Position numbers and translations under genes: made by a program. From Oryzisolibacter propanilivorax (lineage in GTDB: Bacteria > Pseudomonadota > Gammaproteobacteria > Burkholderiales > Burkholderiaceae_C): a stretch of DNA of 64,000 nt. This document shows, piece by piece, positions 1 through 10,403 of the stretch; within the stretch, counting starts at the first letter, position 1; each line of letters begins with the position of its first letter. Below the pieces are notes generated by a model. The model did no database searches. It was given only the letters and a program-made list of their open reading frames with translations, and was not told the DNA's origin. Where the stretch lies: NCBI RefSeq assembly GCF_900103645.1, contig NZ_FNHP01000002.1:186001-250000 (forward strand), given 5' to 3'.

Positions 1-1149
<1,149 letters not shown>

Positions 1150-1296
1150 CCCGGCGCGGTCCTTTCGCTCCCCACATTCCTGCTGCGCACGCCGCGTGGT
1201 CTGGCCGATGACGGCCATGCCGCGCCGCGTGGCCGCAGCCCGCATTTTCGCGGGCGGCAGGTTCTCGGGCGGGGTGCCGCGCCACGCCTTGCAGGC

Positions 1297-1337
1297 GGCG
1301 CCCGGCCACGGCCGGCGCCCGCCAGCCGCGTTTTTTT
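1297..1337 (+). terminator. GC-rich hairpin followed by a T run
   Basis: Arms ggcgcc...ggcgcc (1297-1302 with 1314-1319) and ggcc...ggcc inside are followed by a run of seven T from 1331. The hairpin lies between the DUF2946 gene and the copper receptor, so it could end the first gene or act as a leader attenuator for the second. The 11-nt gap between stem and T run weakens the call. Confidence 0.35.
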
Positions 1338-1418
1338 GTTTTCCGTCCTGCGTCCGTACCCGGCCCGGCGCGCCTGAGCGCGCGGGCGGCACGGACGGGA
1401 TGCACCCGCCTTTGCACC

Positions 1419-3611
1419 ATGTCCATTGACCATTTCCCCGCAGCCATGGCTGCCGCGCGGCCTGCCGCCGCCCGTTCACGCTCCGCGCTGCTGACCCGCA
1501 GCGCCACCGCCCTCGCCTGCGCACTGACCTGCGCCGGGGCCATCGCCGCCGAGGCGGCCGACGCTCCCGGGGCCGATGGCCCCACCCTGCGCCCGGTGGT
1601 CGTCACCGCCGTGCACGACCACTCGTCCACCCAGGTGGTGGCCGACCCGAAGCAGCCGCGCCAGCCGATGCCGGCCAGCGACGCGGCCGACTACCTCAAG
1701 ACCATTCCCGGCTTCTCGGCTATCCGCAGCGGCGGCTCCAACAGCGACCCGGTGCTGCGCGGGCAGTTCGGTTCGCGCCTGCCGCTGCTGACCGACGGCA
1801 CGCAGCTGCTGGGCGCCTGCCCGGGCCGCATGGACGCGCCCAGCTCGTACATTTCGCCCGAGACCTTCGACACGCTGATCGTCACCAAGGGCCCGCAGAC
1901 CGTGCTGTGGGGCCCGGGCGCGTCGGCCGGCGTGGTGCGCTTCGAGCGCGAGCGGCCCGACTTCACCGAAGCCGGCGTGCGCCTGAACGCCAGCGCCCTG
2001 GTGGCCAGCCACGGCCGCGCCGACCAGCGCGCCGACCTGGTCGCGGGCAACGAACGGCTGTATGTGCGCGCCGCGGCCAACCACTCGCGCAGCGATGACT
2101 ATCGCGACGGCCACGGCCGGCGCGTGCCCTCGGCCTGGGACAAGTGGAACACCGATGTCGCCCTCGGCCTAACGCCCAGCGCCGATACGCTGCTGGAGCT
2201 GAGCGCCGGCGCCGGCGACGGCGAGGCACGCTATGGCGGGCGCGGCATGGACGGCACGCAGTTCCGCCGCGACAGCTGGGGACTCAAGTTCGACCAGCGC
2301 AACCTGACGCCCTGGTTCACGCGCCTGCAGGCGCAGGTCTATCGCAACGACGCCGACCACGTCATGGACAACTACACGCTGCGCCCGTTCACGCCCGGCG
2401 GCGGCATGTCCATGCCCATGGCCAGCAACGTGCGCCGCCTGACCAGCGGCGCGCGCGTCGCCGCCACGCTGCAGTGGCAGCCCGACTGGCAGCTGGATCT
2501 GGGCGTGGACGCGCTGCGCAGCCCGCACGAGCAGCGCAGCGGATCGCCCACCAGCCCCTACGCCAGCCAGCCCTGGCAGCGCAACGCGCGCCTGGACCAG
2601 CAGGGCGTGTTCGCCGAGCTGGCCTGGCAGCAGACCCCCGATACGCGCTGGGTCGGCGGCCTGCGCCTGGACCGCGCACGCGCCTGGCGCTACCCGCTCG
2701 CCAGCAGCGGCCACGGGCATATGGACATGAGCGCCGATGGCGGCATGCACGGCGCCATGGCACAGGCCATGGACATGGGCGGCCACGGCGCCATGCCCAT
2801 GCCGATGCCCGCGGCGGGTGCCGAGCGCCGCACCGATGGCACGCTGCCCAGCGGCTTCCTGCGCTGGGAGCGCCAGCTGACCCCGCAAGGCGCGTCGGTG
2901 TATGCCGGCATCGGCCACGTGCAGCGCGCGCCCGACTACTGGGAGCTGATCTCGCCGAGCAACAGCGCCGCCGGCGCCGGCAACGCCTTCGCCACGCTGC
3001 GCCCGGAAAAGACCACGCAGTTGGACCTGGGCGCGCAGTGGCAGGACGCGCAGTGGCGCGTCTGGGGCGCGGCCTACGCCGGCTGGGTCCGCGACTACAT
3101 CCTGTTCGATTACGCCGGCATGGCCTCGAACGTGCGCAACGTCGATGCCCGCACCGCCGGCTTCGAGCTGGGCGCCAGCCGCCAGTTGCCCGCCGGCTGG
3201 TCGGCGCAGGGTACGCTGGCCTACAGCTGGGGGCGCAACGCCAGCGACGGCGGGGCGCTGCCGCAGATGCCGCCGCTGGAGGCGCGCCTGGGCCTGGACT
3301 GGTCGCAGGGCGACTGGAGCGCCGGCGCGCTGTGGCGCCTGGTGGCCGCGCAAAAGCGCAGCGCCCCCGGCCAGGGCAACGTGGTCGGGCGCGACCTCGG
3401 GAACAGCGCCGGCTTCGGCGTGCTGTCGCTGCACGCCGGCGCGCGCGTGAACGGGCACCTGAAGCTGGTCGCCGGCGTGGACAACCTGCTGGACAAGGCC
3501 TACGCCGAGCACCTGAACCTGGCCGGCAACGCCGGCTTCGGCTACCCCGGCACGGCGCGCATCAACGAGCCCGGGCGCACCTTCTGGCTGCGCGCCGACG
3601 TGCAGTTCTGA
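1419..3611 (+). CDS. oprC: TonB-dependent copper receptor (OprC/NosA type)
   Basis: This 730-residue outer-membrane receptor has an N-terminal export region (about 1-44), a plug domain and a 22-strand-type barrel ending in an aromatic-rich strand with terminal Phe. The plug carries the copper-receptor signature (DYLKTIPGFSAIRSGGSNSD, then GRMDAPSSYISPE and VTKGPQTVLWGPGASAG), as in OprC and NosA. A surface-loop segment at about residues 430-470 is exceptionally Met/His-rich (GHGHMDM, MHGAMAQAMDMGGHGAM, MPMPMP), which fits Cu(I)/Cu(II) binding. NosA-type receptors serve copper supply to cuproenzymes in denitrifiers. Paired with the DUF2946 gene upstream. The first ATG is used, but a later start is possible. 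Confidence 0.9.
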   Translation: MSIDHFPAAMAAARPAAARSRSALLTRSATALACALTCAGAIAAEAADAPGADGPTLRPVVVTAVHDHSSTQVVADPKQPRQPMPASDAADYLKTIPGFSAIRSGGSNSDPVLRGQFGSRLPLLTDGTQLLGACPGRMDAPSSYISPETFDTLIVTKGPQTVLWGPGASAGVVRFERERPDFTEAGVRLNASALVASHGRADQRADLVAGNERLYVRAAANHSRSDDYRDGHGRRVPSAWDKWNTDVALGLTPSADTLLELSAGAGDGEARYGGRGMDGTQFRRDSWGLKFDQRNLTPWFTRLQAQVYRNDADHVMDNYTLRPFTPGGGMSMPMASNVRRLTSGARVAATLQWQPDWQLDLGVDALRSPHEQRSGSPTSPYASQPWQRNARLDQQGVFAELAWQQTPDTRWVGGLRLDRARAWRYPLASSGHGHMDMSADGGMHGAMAQAMDMGGHGAMPMPMPAAGAERRTDGTLPSGFLRWERQLTPQGASVYAGIGHVQRAPDYWELISPSNSAAGAGNAFATLRPEKTTQLDLGAQWQDAQWRVWGAAYAGWVRDYILFDYAGMASNVRNVDARTAGFELGASRQLPAGWSAQGTLAYSWGRNASDGGALPQMPPLEARLGLDWSQGDWSAGALWRLVAAQKRSAPGQGNVVGRDLGNSAGFGVLSLHAGARVNGHLKLVAGVDNLLDKAYAEHLNLAGNAGFGYPGTARINEPGRTFWLRADVQF

Positions 3612-3620
3612 CCCGATGCC

Positions 3621-3646
3621 GCGGCGGCGCCTTGCCAAGCCGCCGC
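3621..3646 (+). terminator. Hairpin after the copper receptor, no T run
   Basis: A perfect 8-bp inverted repeat (gcggcggc, 10-nt loop, gccgccgc) starts 10 nt after the stop of the copper receptor. There is no U tract, so it may only stabilise the 3' end or need Rho. Confidence 0.4.
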
Positions 3647-3678
3647 CATGGGCAGGGCCGTGGATTCAGGGTCAAATC

Positions 3679-3736
3679 GGCCTGCAGCCCATATATATCA
3701 ATGGCCTCCAGCTATTATTATGATAGTGAAAACGCC
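3679..3736 (-). repeat. Dispersed ATAGCT/GGCC repeat, copy 1
   Basis: On the minus strand it reads ttttcactatcata, then aatagctgg, and ends with gggctgcaggcc. It lies at the 3' end of the GNAT gene and contributes that gene's last four residues (FSLS) and its TAA stop. Confidence 0.7.
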
Positions 3737-4272
3737 ATGTACCGCGCGTCCGCGCCATAGCCGTCCAGGTACCGGCGCTGGCGCGCATCGGCCACGCCCT
3801 GCACCGCATAGCCGCGCCGCGCCCACCAGTGCCGCGAGCCCTGCACCGACACCAGCGCCGTGTGCCGCAGCCCCTCGGCGCGTGCCCGGTCCAGGGCCGT
3901 GGCCAGCAGCGCCGCCGCCAGCCCCTGGCCGGCGCACGCAGGCAGCACCGCCAGGTCGTGCAGGTACAGCGTGTCGGGCTGCGCCGTGGCCGTGAAGTCG
4001 CCGTGCAGCGGCGTGATACAGCCCAGGCGCGAGGCATAGGCCGCCAGATAGGCCAGCACCGCGCCGTCCGCGCCACGCAGCACCAGCGAGCGCTGCGCCG
4101 GGCTGGCCAGGCGGCGCGCGAAGACCTCGGCGCCCTCGACGAACCGCGTGCCGTAGCAGGCCTGCTGCACCGCCAGCAGGCCGGGCAGGTCGGCCACGGT
4201 CAATGCGCGCGGCTGGCGCGCGGCAGCGCGGGCGGCCACGGCCAGCACAGGCGCCGGCGGGGCGCCGCTCAC
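3718..4272 (-). CDS. GNAT family N-acetyltransferase
   Basis: This 184-residue protein starts at a GTG that overlaps the ribE stop codon (GTGA), so the two genes are translationally coupled. The core LYLHDLAVLPACAGQGLAAA carries the R/Q-x2-G-x-G/A acetyl-CoA pyrophosphate loop (GQGLA) typical of GNAT enzymes, followed by a YAVQG segment near the C-terminus. The acceptor substrate is unknown; the link to riboflavin synthesis may be positional only. The C-terminus and stop codon fall inside a dispersed intergenic repeat, so the native end of the protein may have been replaced. Confidence 0.8.
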   Translation of the reverse strand: MSGAPPAPVLAVAARAAARQPRALTVADLPGLLAVQQACYGTRFVEGAEVFARRLASPAQRSLVLRGADGAVLAYLAAYASRLGCITPLHGDFTATAQPDTLYLHDLAVLPACAGQGLAAALLATALDRARAEGLRHTALVSVQGSRHWWARRGYAVQGVADARQRRYLDGYGADARYMAFSLS

Positions 4273-4973
4273 CGTGGCAGGTCGGGGCGCGGCAGGTAGT
4301 CGTCCAGCGACAGTCCCTTGTCCGCCAGCAGCCCGCGCAGCACCGGCTCCAGCGCGCCCAGACTGTCCTGCACCGCCTCGCGCACGGTGTCCACCACCAC
4401 CTGGGTGCCGCGCTCGATCTCGACGTTCAGCAGGTCGCCCGCACGCAGGCCCTCGAACACCGTGGCGCGGCGCGTCTCGGGGATCAGCCAGACCTCGAAC
4501 CAGCCGGCGCGCCGGTCCACCTCGGCCACCGTCAGGCTGGCGCCGTGCAGGGCGATGTAGCCCTTGGCGAAGATGTAGCGCCGGTGCGACTCGGGCACGG
4601 CCACGCGCCACACCAGGTTGTTTTCCAGCGTGCGCACGCTGTCCAGGCGCGCGGTGAAGTCGATGTGGCCCGACAGCGGGTGGCCGCCAATCTCGGCGCC
4701 GTCCTTGGCAGCGCGCTCGACGTTCACCAGCCCGCCCTGCGCGTAGCGGCCCAGCGTGGTCACAGCCAGGCTCTGCTGCATGACATCGAAGCGCGCCCGG
4801 GTGGGCGAATCGATGTCGGTCACCGTCAGGCACACGCCGTCGACGGCGACACTGGCGCCGATCGCCAGATCGGTGCAGAAACCCTCGGGGAAGTCGATGG
4901 TGAAAGTGCGCAGGCCGGCGCGATCCTCAATGGCGGCGATGGCCGCCGTGGCCTGGACGATGCCTGTGAACAT
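4269..4973 (-). CDS. ribE: Riboflavin synthase, alpha subunit
   Basis: This 234-residue enzyme dismutates two molecules of 6,7-dimethyl-8-ribityllumazine into riboflavin and the pyrimidinedione. It begins MFTGIVQ, the invariant start of the family, and holds the two tandem lumazine-binding barrels expected: the first with VAVDGVCLTVT (about 43-53) and GGHPLSGHID, the second with ALHGASLTVAEVD. The length is normal for the family. It is followed by an overlapping GNAT gene and preceded, 77 nt upstream on the same strand, by alr. No FMN riboswitch is visible in the short spacer. Confidence 0.95.
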   Translation of the reverse strand: MFTGIVQATAAIAAIEDRAGLRTFTIDFPEGFCTDLAIGASVAVDGVCLTVTDIDSPTRARFDVMQQSLAVTTLGRYAQGGLVNVERAAKDGAEIGGHPLSGHIDFTARLDSVRTLENNLVWRVAVPESHRRYIFAKGYIALHGASLTVAEVDRRAGWFEVWLIPETRRATVFEGLRAGDLLNVEIERGTQVVVDTVREAVQDSLGALEPVLRGLLADKGLSLDDYLPRPDLPR

Positions 4974-5050
4974 GAGCAAAAAACCGCCGCGCGGGCCGGG
5001 CAAAAACCGGGGATTGTGCCAGCCGCCCCCCCGGCCCGTCCGGCGGCGCT

Positions 5051-6148
<1,098 letters not shown>

Positions 6149-6288
6149 GGCAGGGGCGTACAGAGGGGAAACGCGCCCTATTCTGGCATCGGGCCCCGCA
6201 ACCCGCGTGCTATAACCGCCCGTCGCTCCCCGGAGTGCTTGGAGTTTTCAATGGCCGCCAGCAGTGCCTGGCGGCGCATCGCCCCCCG

Positions 6289-7566
6289 ATGAAGCGCGGT
6301 TTCTACACCATCATGTCGGCGCAGTTTTTCAGCTCGCTGGCCGACAACGCCTTGTTCGTGACCGCGGTGGAGCTGCTGCGCACCGGCGGCGCGCCCGAGT
6401 GGCAGCGCGCCGCGCTGGTGCCGATGTTCGCGCTGTTCTACGTGGTGCTGGCGCCCTTCGTCGGGGCGTTTGCCGACTCGCAGCCCAAGGGCCGCGTCAT
6501 GTTCATCAGCAACGCCATCAAGATGGTCGGCTGCCTGATGATGCTCTATGGCTCGCACCCGCTGCTGGCCTACGCCGTGGTCGGCCTGGGCGCCGCCGCC
6601 TATTCGCCCGCCAAGTACGGCATCCTGACCGAGTTGCTGCCGGCCTCGCAGTTGGTGCAGGCCAACGGCTGGATCGAGGGGCTGACGATCGCCTCCATCA
6701 TCCTGGGCGTGCTGCTGGGCGGGCAGCTGGTGGCGCCGCACCTGTCGGGCATCCTGCTGGGGCTGGACTTTCCGCTGCTGGATTTCGGCATCGAGCGCCC
6801 GGCCGAGGCGGCCATCATGGCGCTGGTGCCGATCTACGGCCTGGCGGCCTGGTTCAACCTGCGCATCCCGCACACCGGCGTGGAGATGCGCGCCATGCCG
6901 CGCAACCCGCTGGCGCTGCTGCCCGACTTCTGGACCTGCAACGGCCGCCTGTGGCGCGACCGGCTGGGGCAGATCTCGCTGTCCACCACCACGCTGTTCT
7001 GGGGCGTGTCAGGCAACCTGCGCTACATCGTGCTGGCCTGGAGCGCGGCGGCGCTGGGCTACGGCGTCACGCAGGCCTCGGCGCTGGTCGGCGTGGTGGC
7101 CATCGGCACCGCCGTGGGCGCGGTGCTGGCGTCCATGCGCATGCGCCTGGACACCGCCACGCGCGTCATTCCGCTGGGCATCGCCATGGGCGTGTTCGTG
7201 ATGCTGATGAACGTCATCCACAGCATCTGGCTGGCGATTCCCTTCCTGATCATCCTGGGCGGGCTGGGCGGCTTCCTGGTGGTGCCGATGAACGCGCTCT
7301 TGCAGCACCGCGGGCACAACCTGATGGGCGCCGGGCGCTCGATCGCCGTGCAGAACTTCAATGAGCAGGCGGCCATCCTGGGCATGGGCGCGTTCTACAG
7401 CCTGTCCACCAAGTTCGGCCTGTCGGCCTTCGGCGCCATCACCGTCTTCGGGCTGCTGGTGGCGGTGGTGATGGCGCTGATCGGGCGCTGGCACGCGCGC
7501 AACGTGCGCTGCCACCCGGCGGAGATGGAACACCTGCTGAAGATCGCGCGCAGCGACCACCACTGA
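6289..7566 (+). CDS. lplT: Lysophospholipid transporter LplT
   Basis: This is a 425-residue MFS-type inner-membrane protein starting MKRGFYTIMSAQFFSSLADN, the conserved N-terminus of LplT. It flips lysophospholipids such as lyso-PE back into the cytoplasmic leaflet for reacylation. About 11-12 hydrophobic helices are visible, with the inter-helix motif FADSQPKGRVM and the sequence SPAKYGILTELLP. The upstream in-frame GTG at 6235 was rejected because homologues begin at MKRGFY, although the Shine-Dalgarno sequence is weak. The aas acyltransferase that often partners lplT in enterics is not adjacent. Confidence 0.9.
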   Translation: MKRGFYTIMSAQFFSSLADNALFVTAVELLRTGGAPEWQRAALVPMFALFYVVLAPFVGAFADSQPKGRVMFISNAIKMVGCLMMLYGSHPLLAYAVVGLGAAAYSPAKYGILTELLPASQLVQANGWIEGLTIASIILGVLLGGQLVAPHLSGILLGLDFPLLDFGIERPAEAAIMALVPIYGLAAWFNLRIPHTGVEMRAMPRNPLALLPDFWTCNGRLWRDRLGQISLSTTTLFWGVSGNLRYIVLAWSAAALGYGVTQASALVGVVAIGTAVGAVLASMRMRLDTATRVIPLGIAMGVFVMLMNVIHSIWLAIPFLIILGGLGGFLVVPMNALLQHRGHNLMGAGRSIAVQNFNEQAAILGMGAFYSLSTKFGLSAFGAITVFGLLVAVVMALIGRWHARNVRCHPAEMEHLLKIARSDHH

Positions 7567-7577
7567 CGCCACTCCTG

Positions 7578-7625
7578 TTTCGATAGCTTGACGCCCTTGT
7601 AAACAAAGGGCTGGAGCCACTTTTT
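7578..7625 (+). repeat. Dispersed ATAGCT/GGCC repeat, copy 2
   Basis: Reads tttcgatagcttgacgccct, then caaagggctggagccacttt. The gccctt...aagggc arms can form a hairpin. It fills the lplT-DMT spacer and ends 2 nt before the DMT start codon, so it holds that gene's translation initiation region. Confidence 0.75.
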
Positions 7626-7627
7626 GC

Positions 7628-8500
7628 ATGAAAAGCCCGCTGCCTGTTCTGGCCCTGCTGTTCAACACCCTGATCTGGGGCCTGGCCTGGTGGCCGTTCA
7701 AGCACATGCTGGGCGCCGGGCTGCACCCGCTGTGGGCCACGGCGCTGATGTACGCGGCCATCGTGCTGGTGCTGACGGCACTGCGCCCGCAGGTCTGGCG
7801 CCAGGCGCTGGGCGTGCCGGCGCTGCTGCTGCTGGCGCTGAACGCCGGCATCAACAACGTCGCCTTCAACTGGGCCATCGGCATCGGCGACGTGGTGCGC
7901 GTGGTGCTGGTGTTCTACCTGATGCCGGCCTGGGCGGTGCTGCTGGCCTGGCGCATCCTGGGTGAGCGGCCCACGCCGGCCGCGCTGGCGCGCCTGGCCC
8001 TGGCGTTCGCCGGAGTGCTGCTGGTGCTGTGGCCGGCCGAGGGCGGCGTGCAGCGCCTGGCCGGCGCGCTGGGCCTGGCCGACGGCCTGGCGCTGCTGGG
8101 CGGCTTCACCTTCGCGCTGAACAACGTGCTGCTGCGGCGCATGTACCAGGTGCCGGGGCAGGCGCGCATGCTGGCGATGTTCGCCGGCTGCATGGCGATG
8201 GCGCTGCTGGCGGCGCTGGCCGGCCAGCCACTGGGGCTGGTGACGCCGCTGCCGGCGTTCGATCCGGCCTGGGCGCTGCCGGCGGCGGCGCTGGCACTGG
8301 CGCTGATGGCCGGCAACTGGGCGCTGCAGTACGGCGCGGCGCGGCTGGCCGCCGGCACCACGGCGCTGGTCATGCTGACCGAGGTGGTAATCGCCGCCGG
8401 CTCGTCGATGCTGGCCGGCGCCAGCCAGCCCAGCTGGCGCACGCTGGTCGGCGGCCTGCTGGTCATGAGCGCGGCGCTGGCCGCGGCGCGGCGCGACTGA
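7628..8500 (+). CDS. EamA/DMT family permease
   Basis: This 290-residue integral membrane protein has about ten hydrophobic segments arranged as two EamA repeats. The first has the family-typical NTLIWGLAWWPFK start and each repeat ends with a long helix followed by a short charged stretch (for example LGERPTPAAL). Such proteins export small metabolites or amino acids, but the substrate cannot be predicted. The start codon is immediately preceded by a dispersed repeat rather than a clear ribosome-binding site, which is odd. Confidence 0.85.
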   Translation: MKSPLPVLALLFNTLIWGLAWWPFKHMLGAGLHPLWATALMYAAIVLVLTALRPQVWRQALGVPALLLLALNAGINNVAFNWAIGIGDVVRVVLVFYLMPAWAVLLAWRILGERPTPAALARLALAFAGVLLVLWPAEGGVQRLAGALGLADGLALLGGFTFALNNVLLRRMYQVPGQARMLAMFAGCMAMALLAALAGQPLGLVTPLPAFDPAWALPAAALALALMAGNWALQYGAARLAAGTTALVMLTEVVIAAGSSMLAGASQPSWRTLVGGLLVMSAALAAARRD

Positions 8501-8596
8501 GCGCGCCTACAGCCGCCGGCGCCAAGGCCTGACGCCGCAGGGGCATGCGGGCAGGGCAGACTGCGGCGACCTTCCCACTGATCGACAGGAGCCGCC

Positions 8597-9148
8597 ATGA
8601 GCCCCACGACCCGCCACGCCACGCTAGCCCTGGCGCTGGCCTGCGCCGCCGTCCTGGCCGCCTGCGAGCGCAACGACCGCAGCCCGCCGGTGACCAACCA
8701 ACCCGCCATGCCCCAGCTGACGCCGCCCGCCGCCGGCGCGGTGCCCGCCGCTGCCCCCACGCCGGTGCCCACGCCGCTGCCCGAGCGCCAGACCTCTGAA
8801 ACGCCCGCGGCGACACCCGACGCCAATGTCCAGGCCCTGCCCTCCGACCCGTCCACGCCATCCGAGGGCAACCGCAGCCCGGCGCAGGGCGACCACGCGC
8901 CGGTGCCGGCCGCCACCCAGGGCGAGCGCGCCGCCGTGCAACCGGCCGGCACCAGCACCAGCGTCCCCAGCCCGATGGGGCCGGGCGCCGGTGACGGGGC
9001 CTCCAACGCGCCGGCCGGTAGCGGCGCCAGCAACGCCGGCACCACCACCGGCACCCCGGGCAACGAGGGGCGCGCCGCCGGCTCGCCTGGCACCTCGGGC
9101 GCGGCATCCGGCCAGCCGCAGACCGCCGTGCCCGGCGCGGCGCGCTGA
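8597..9148 (+). CDS. Low-complexity Pro/Ala/Gly-rich lipoprotein
   Basis: This is a 183-residue exported protein. A signal peptide (about 1-21) ends in a lipobox with Cys22 (VLAAC), so it should be lipidated. The remainder is almost wholly Pro, Ala, Gly, Ser and Thr with no predicted fold, resembling a disordered surface linker. A good ribosome-binding site (caggag) lies upstream. Function unknown. It is followed by a strong terminator. Confidence 0.7.
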   Translation: MSPTTRHATLALALACAAVLAACERNDRSPPVTNQPAMPQLTPPAAGAVPAAAPTPVPTPLPERQTSETPAATPDANVQALPSDPSTPSEGNRSPAQGDHAPVPAATQGERAAVQPAGTSTSVPSPMGPGAGDGASNAPAGSGASNAGTTTGTPGNEGRAAGSPGTSGAASGQPQTAVPGAAR

Positions 9149-9212
9149 GCCGGCAACGCGCACACGCTCTGGCGCTGCGCATTGCGCTGCGCGGCGTGCG
9201 CGCCGCAGACAC

Positions 9213-9252
9213 AAAAAGGGGCCGGCACAGGCGTGCGGCCCCTTCTTTTTTC
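9213..9252 (+). terminator. Bidirectional intrinsic terminator
   Basis: Perfect arms ggggccg...cggcccc (9218-9224 with 9236-9242) are followed by ttcttttttc on the plus strand and preceded by a run of A, so it can end both the lipoprotein gene (+) and the converging ProQ gene (-). Confidence 0.9.
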
Positions 9253-9328
9253 GCAGGTATTCACCGAAGCGGCGCACGCCGTCAAGCCCTGCCGCGCGCT
9301 CGGGCGCGCCAACCGGCGCCCCGCCGGG

Positions 9329-10342
9329 TCAGTCCTGCGGCGCAGCAGGCATGTCGGCGTTGGCGTAGGTGTCAGTGCCGGGAGTGGTGCCGGCGGTGGC
9401 CTGTGCGGCAGGCGCCTTGTCGGCAGCGGCGGCTTCGGCGGCCGGCTCGGCCGGAGCGCGCAGGCGGCGCGCGCGCGCCAGCTGCTGCGTGACCTGGCGC
9501 CGGTCCATGCCGTACATGTCGGCGAAATGCTCGGGCGTGGCGCCGCTGGCCTCGAAGGCTCGCAGCAGCGCCTCGGCGCGCGCATCGCGCTCGGCGACCT
9601 CGGCGAAGGCCTCGTCCAGCAGCGCGTTGGCGCGCTCGTCGCGCCCGCGCACCAGCAGGTCGTAGGCCTCGCGCGTCAAGCCGCTGGCCTCGTAGGCCTG
9701 GGCGATGCGCCGGCGCAGCTTCTCCTGCAGATCCTCGCCGTCGCGCGGACGGCGGCGGCGGAACACCTCCAGCAGGGCGTGGTGCACGTGCTCGGGCGCC
9801 ATGGCTTCGACGCGCGCGCCGGCCAGGTCGTGGCGCGGCTGGCCGCTGGCCACCGCCGTCAGGTAGCGCGTGGAACGGGTGTGCAGCGCCAGCGCCGTTT
9901 TCAGCGCGTCCTTGTCGATCTCGGCGTGCGCCGCCAGCAGGTCATGGAAGATGCCGCGCTTGAGCGGCAGGGGCTGCGCGCCGAACAGCCGCGGGTGCCA
10001 CTGCGCCAGCTGGTCCAGCAGCGGATGGTGACGGCGCGCCGCGCCGGGTACGCCAGACGCGGGAGCGCCGGCTGCCGGGACGGCGGTGCCTGCCGCATCC
10101 GGCCTGCCGCCACGGCCGCGGCCGCGTCGGTTGGGGCGGCGCGCGCCGCCAGCCGGCGCGGCAGCGCTCGCCTCGGCGGCAGCGGCGTCCGACGCGGCAC
10201 CCTCGGCAGGCACAGCGCCTTCCGCCGCTGGCGCGCTGGCGCCGTCGGCCGCTGCCGGAGCGGGCACCGGGGCGGGCGCGGGAGCGGCAGGGGCCGCGTC
10301 ACCGGCGGGCGGCAGGGGGGCGTTCACGGATTCGTCGTTCAT
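9329..10342 (-). CDS. proQ: ProQ/FinO family RNA-binding protein
   Basis: This 337-residue protein has a central ProQ/FinO domain (about residues 100-230). It includes HPLLDQLAQWHPRLFG, PLPLKRGIFHDL, an ALHTRSTRYLTAVASG motif and RHDLAG, the hallmarks of the RNA-binding fold that recognises sRNA and mRNA 3' hairpins. The N-terminal ~85 residues are Ala/Pro-rich and disordered, linked by an Arg/Gly patch (about 85-98). The C-terminal part after the domain is charged and helical, ending in a low-complexity tail. It is longer than enteric ProQ but normal for Burkholderiales. Start chosen at MNDESV. Confidence 0.88.
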   Translation of the reverse strand: MNDESVNAPLPPAGDAAPAAPAPAPVPAPAAADGASAPAAEGAVPAEGAASDAAAAEASAAAPAGGARRPNRRGRGRGGRPDAAGTAVPAAGAPASGVPGAARRHHPLLDQLAQWHPRLFGAQPLPLKRGIFHDLLAAHAEIDKDALKTALALHTRSTRYLTAVASGQPRHDLAGARVEAMAPEHVHHALLEVFRRRRPRDGEDLQEKLRRRIAQAYEASGLTREAYDLLVRGRDERANALLDEAFAEVAERDARAEALLRAFEASGATPEHFADMYGMDRRQVTQQLARARRLRAPAEPAAEAAAADKAPAAQATAGTTPGTDTYANADMPAAPQD

Positions 10343-10403
10343 GGCTGGCTTCGGACAAGGCGCGGCGCGCAGGCCGGCGCCGGTCGGTGCGGAAAACCCG
10401 CCA

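Noticed and set aside
1150-1296. Cobalamin or other riboswitch upstream of the copper receptor
   Set aside because: No conserved B12-box or other recognisable riboswitch core was found in the leader.
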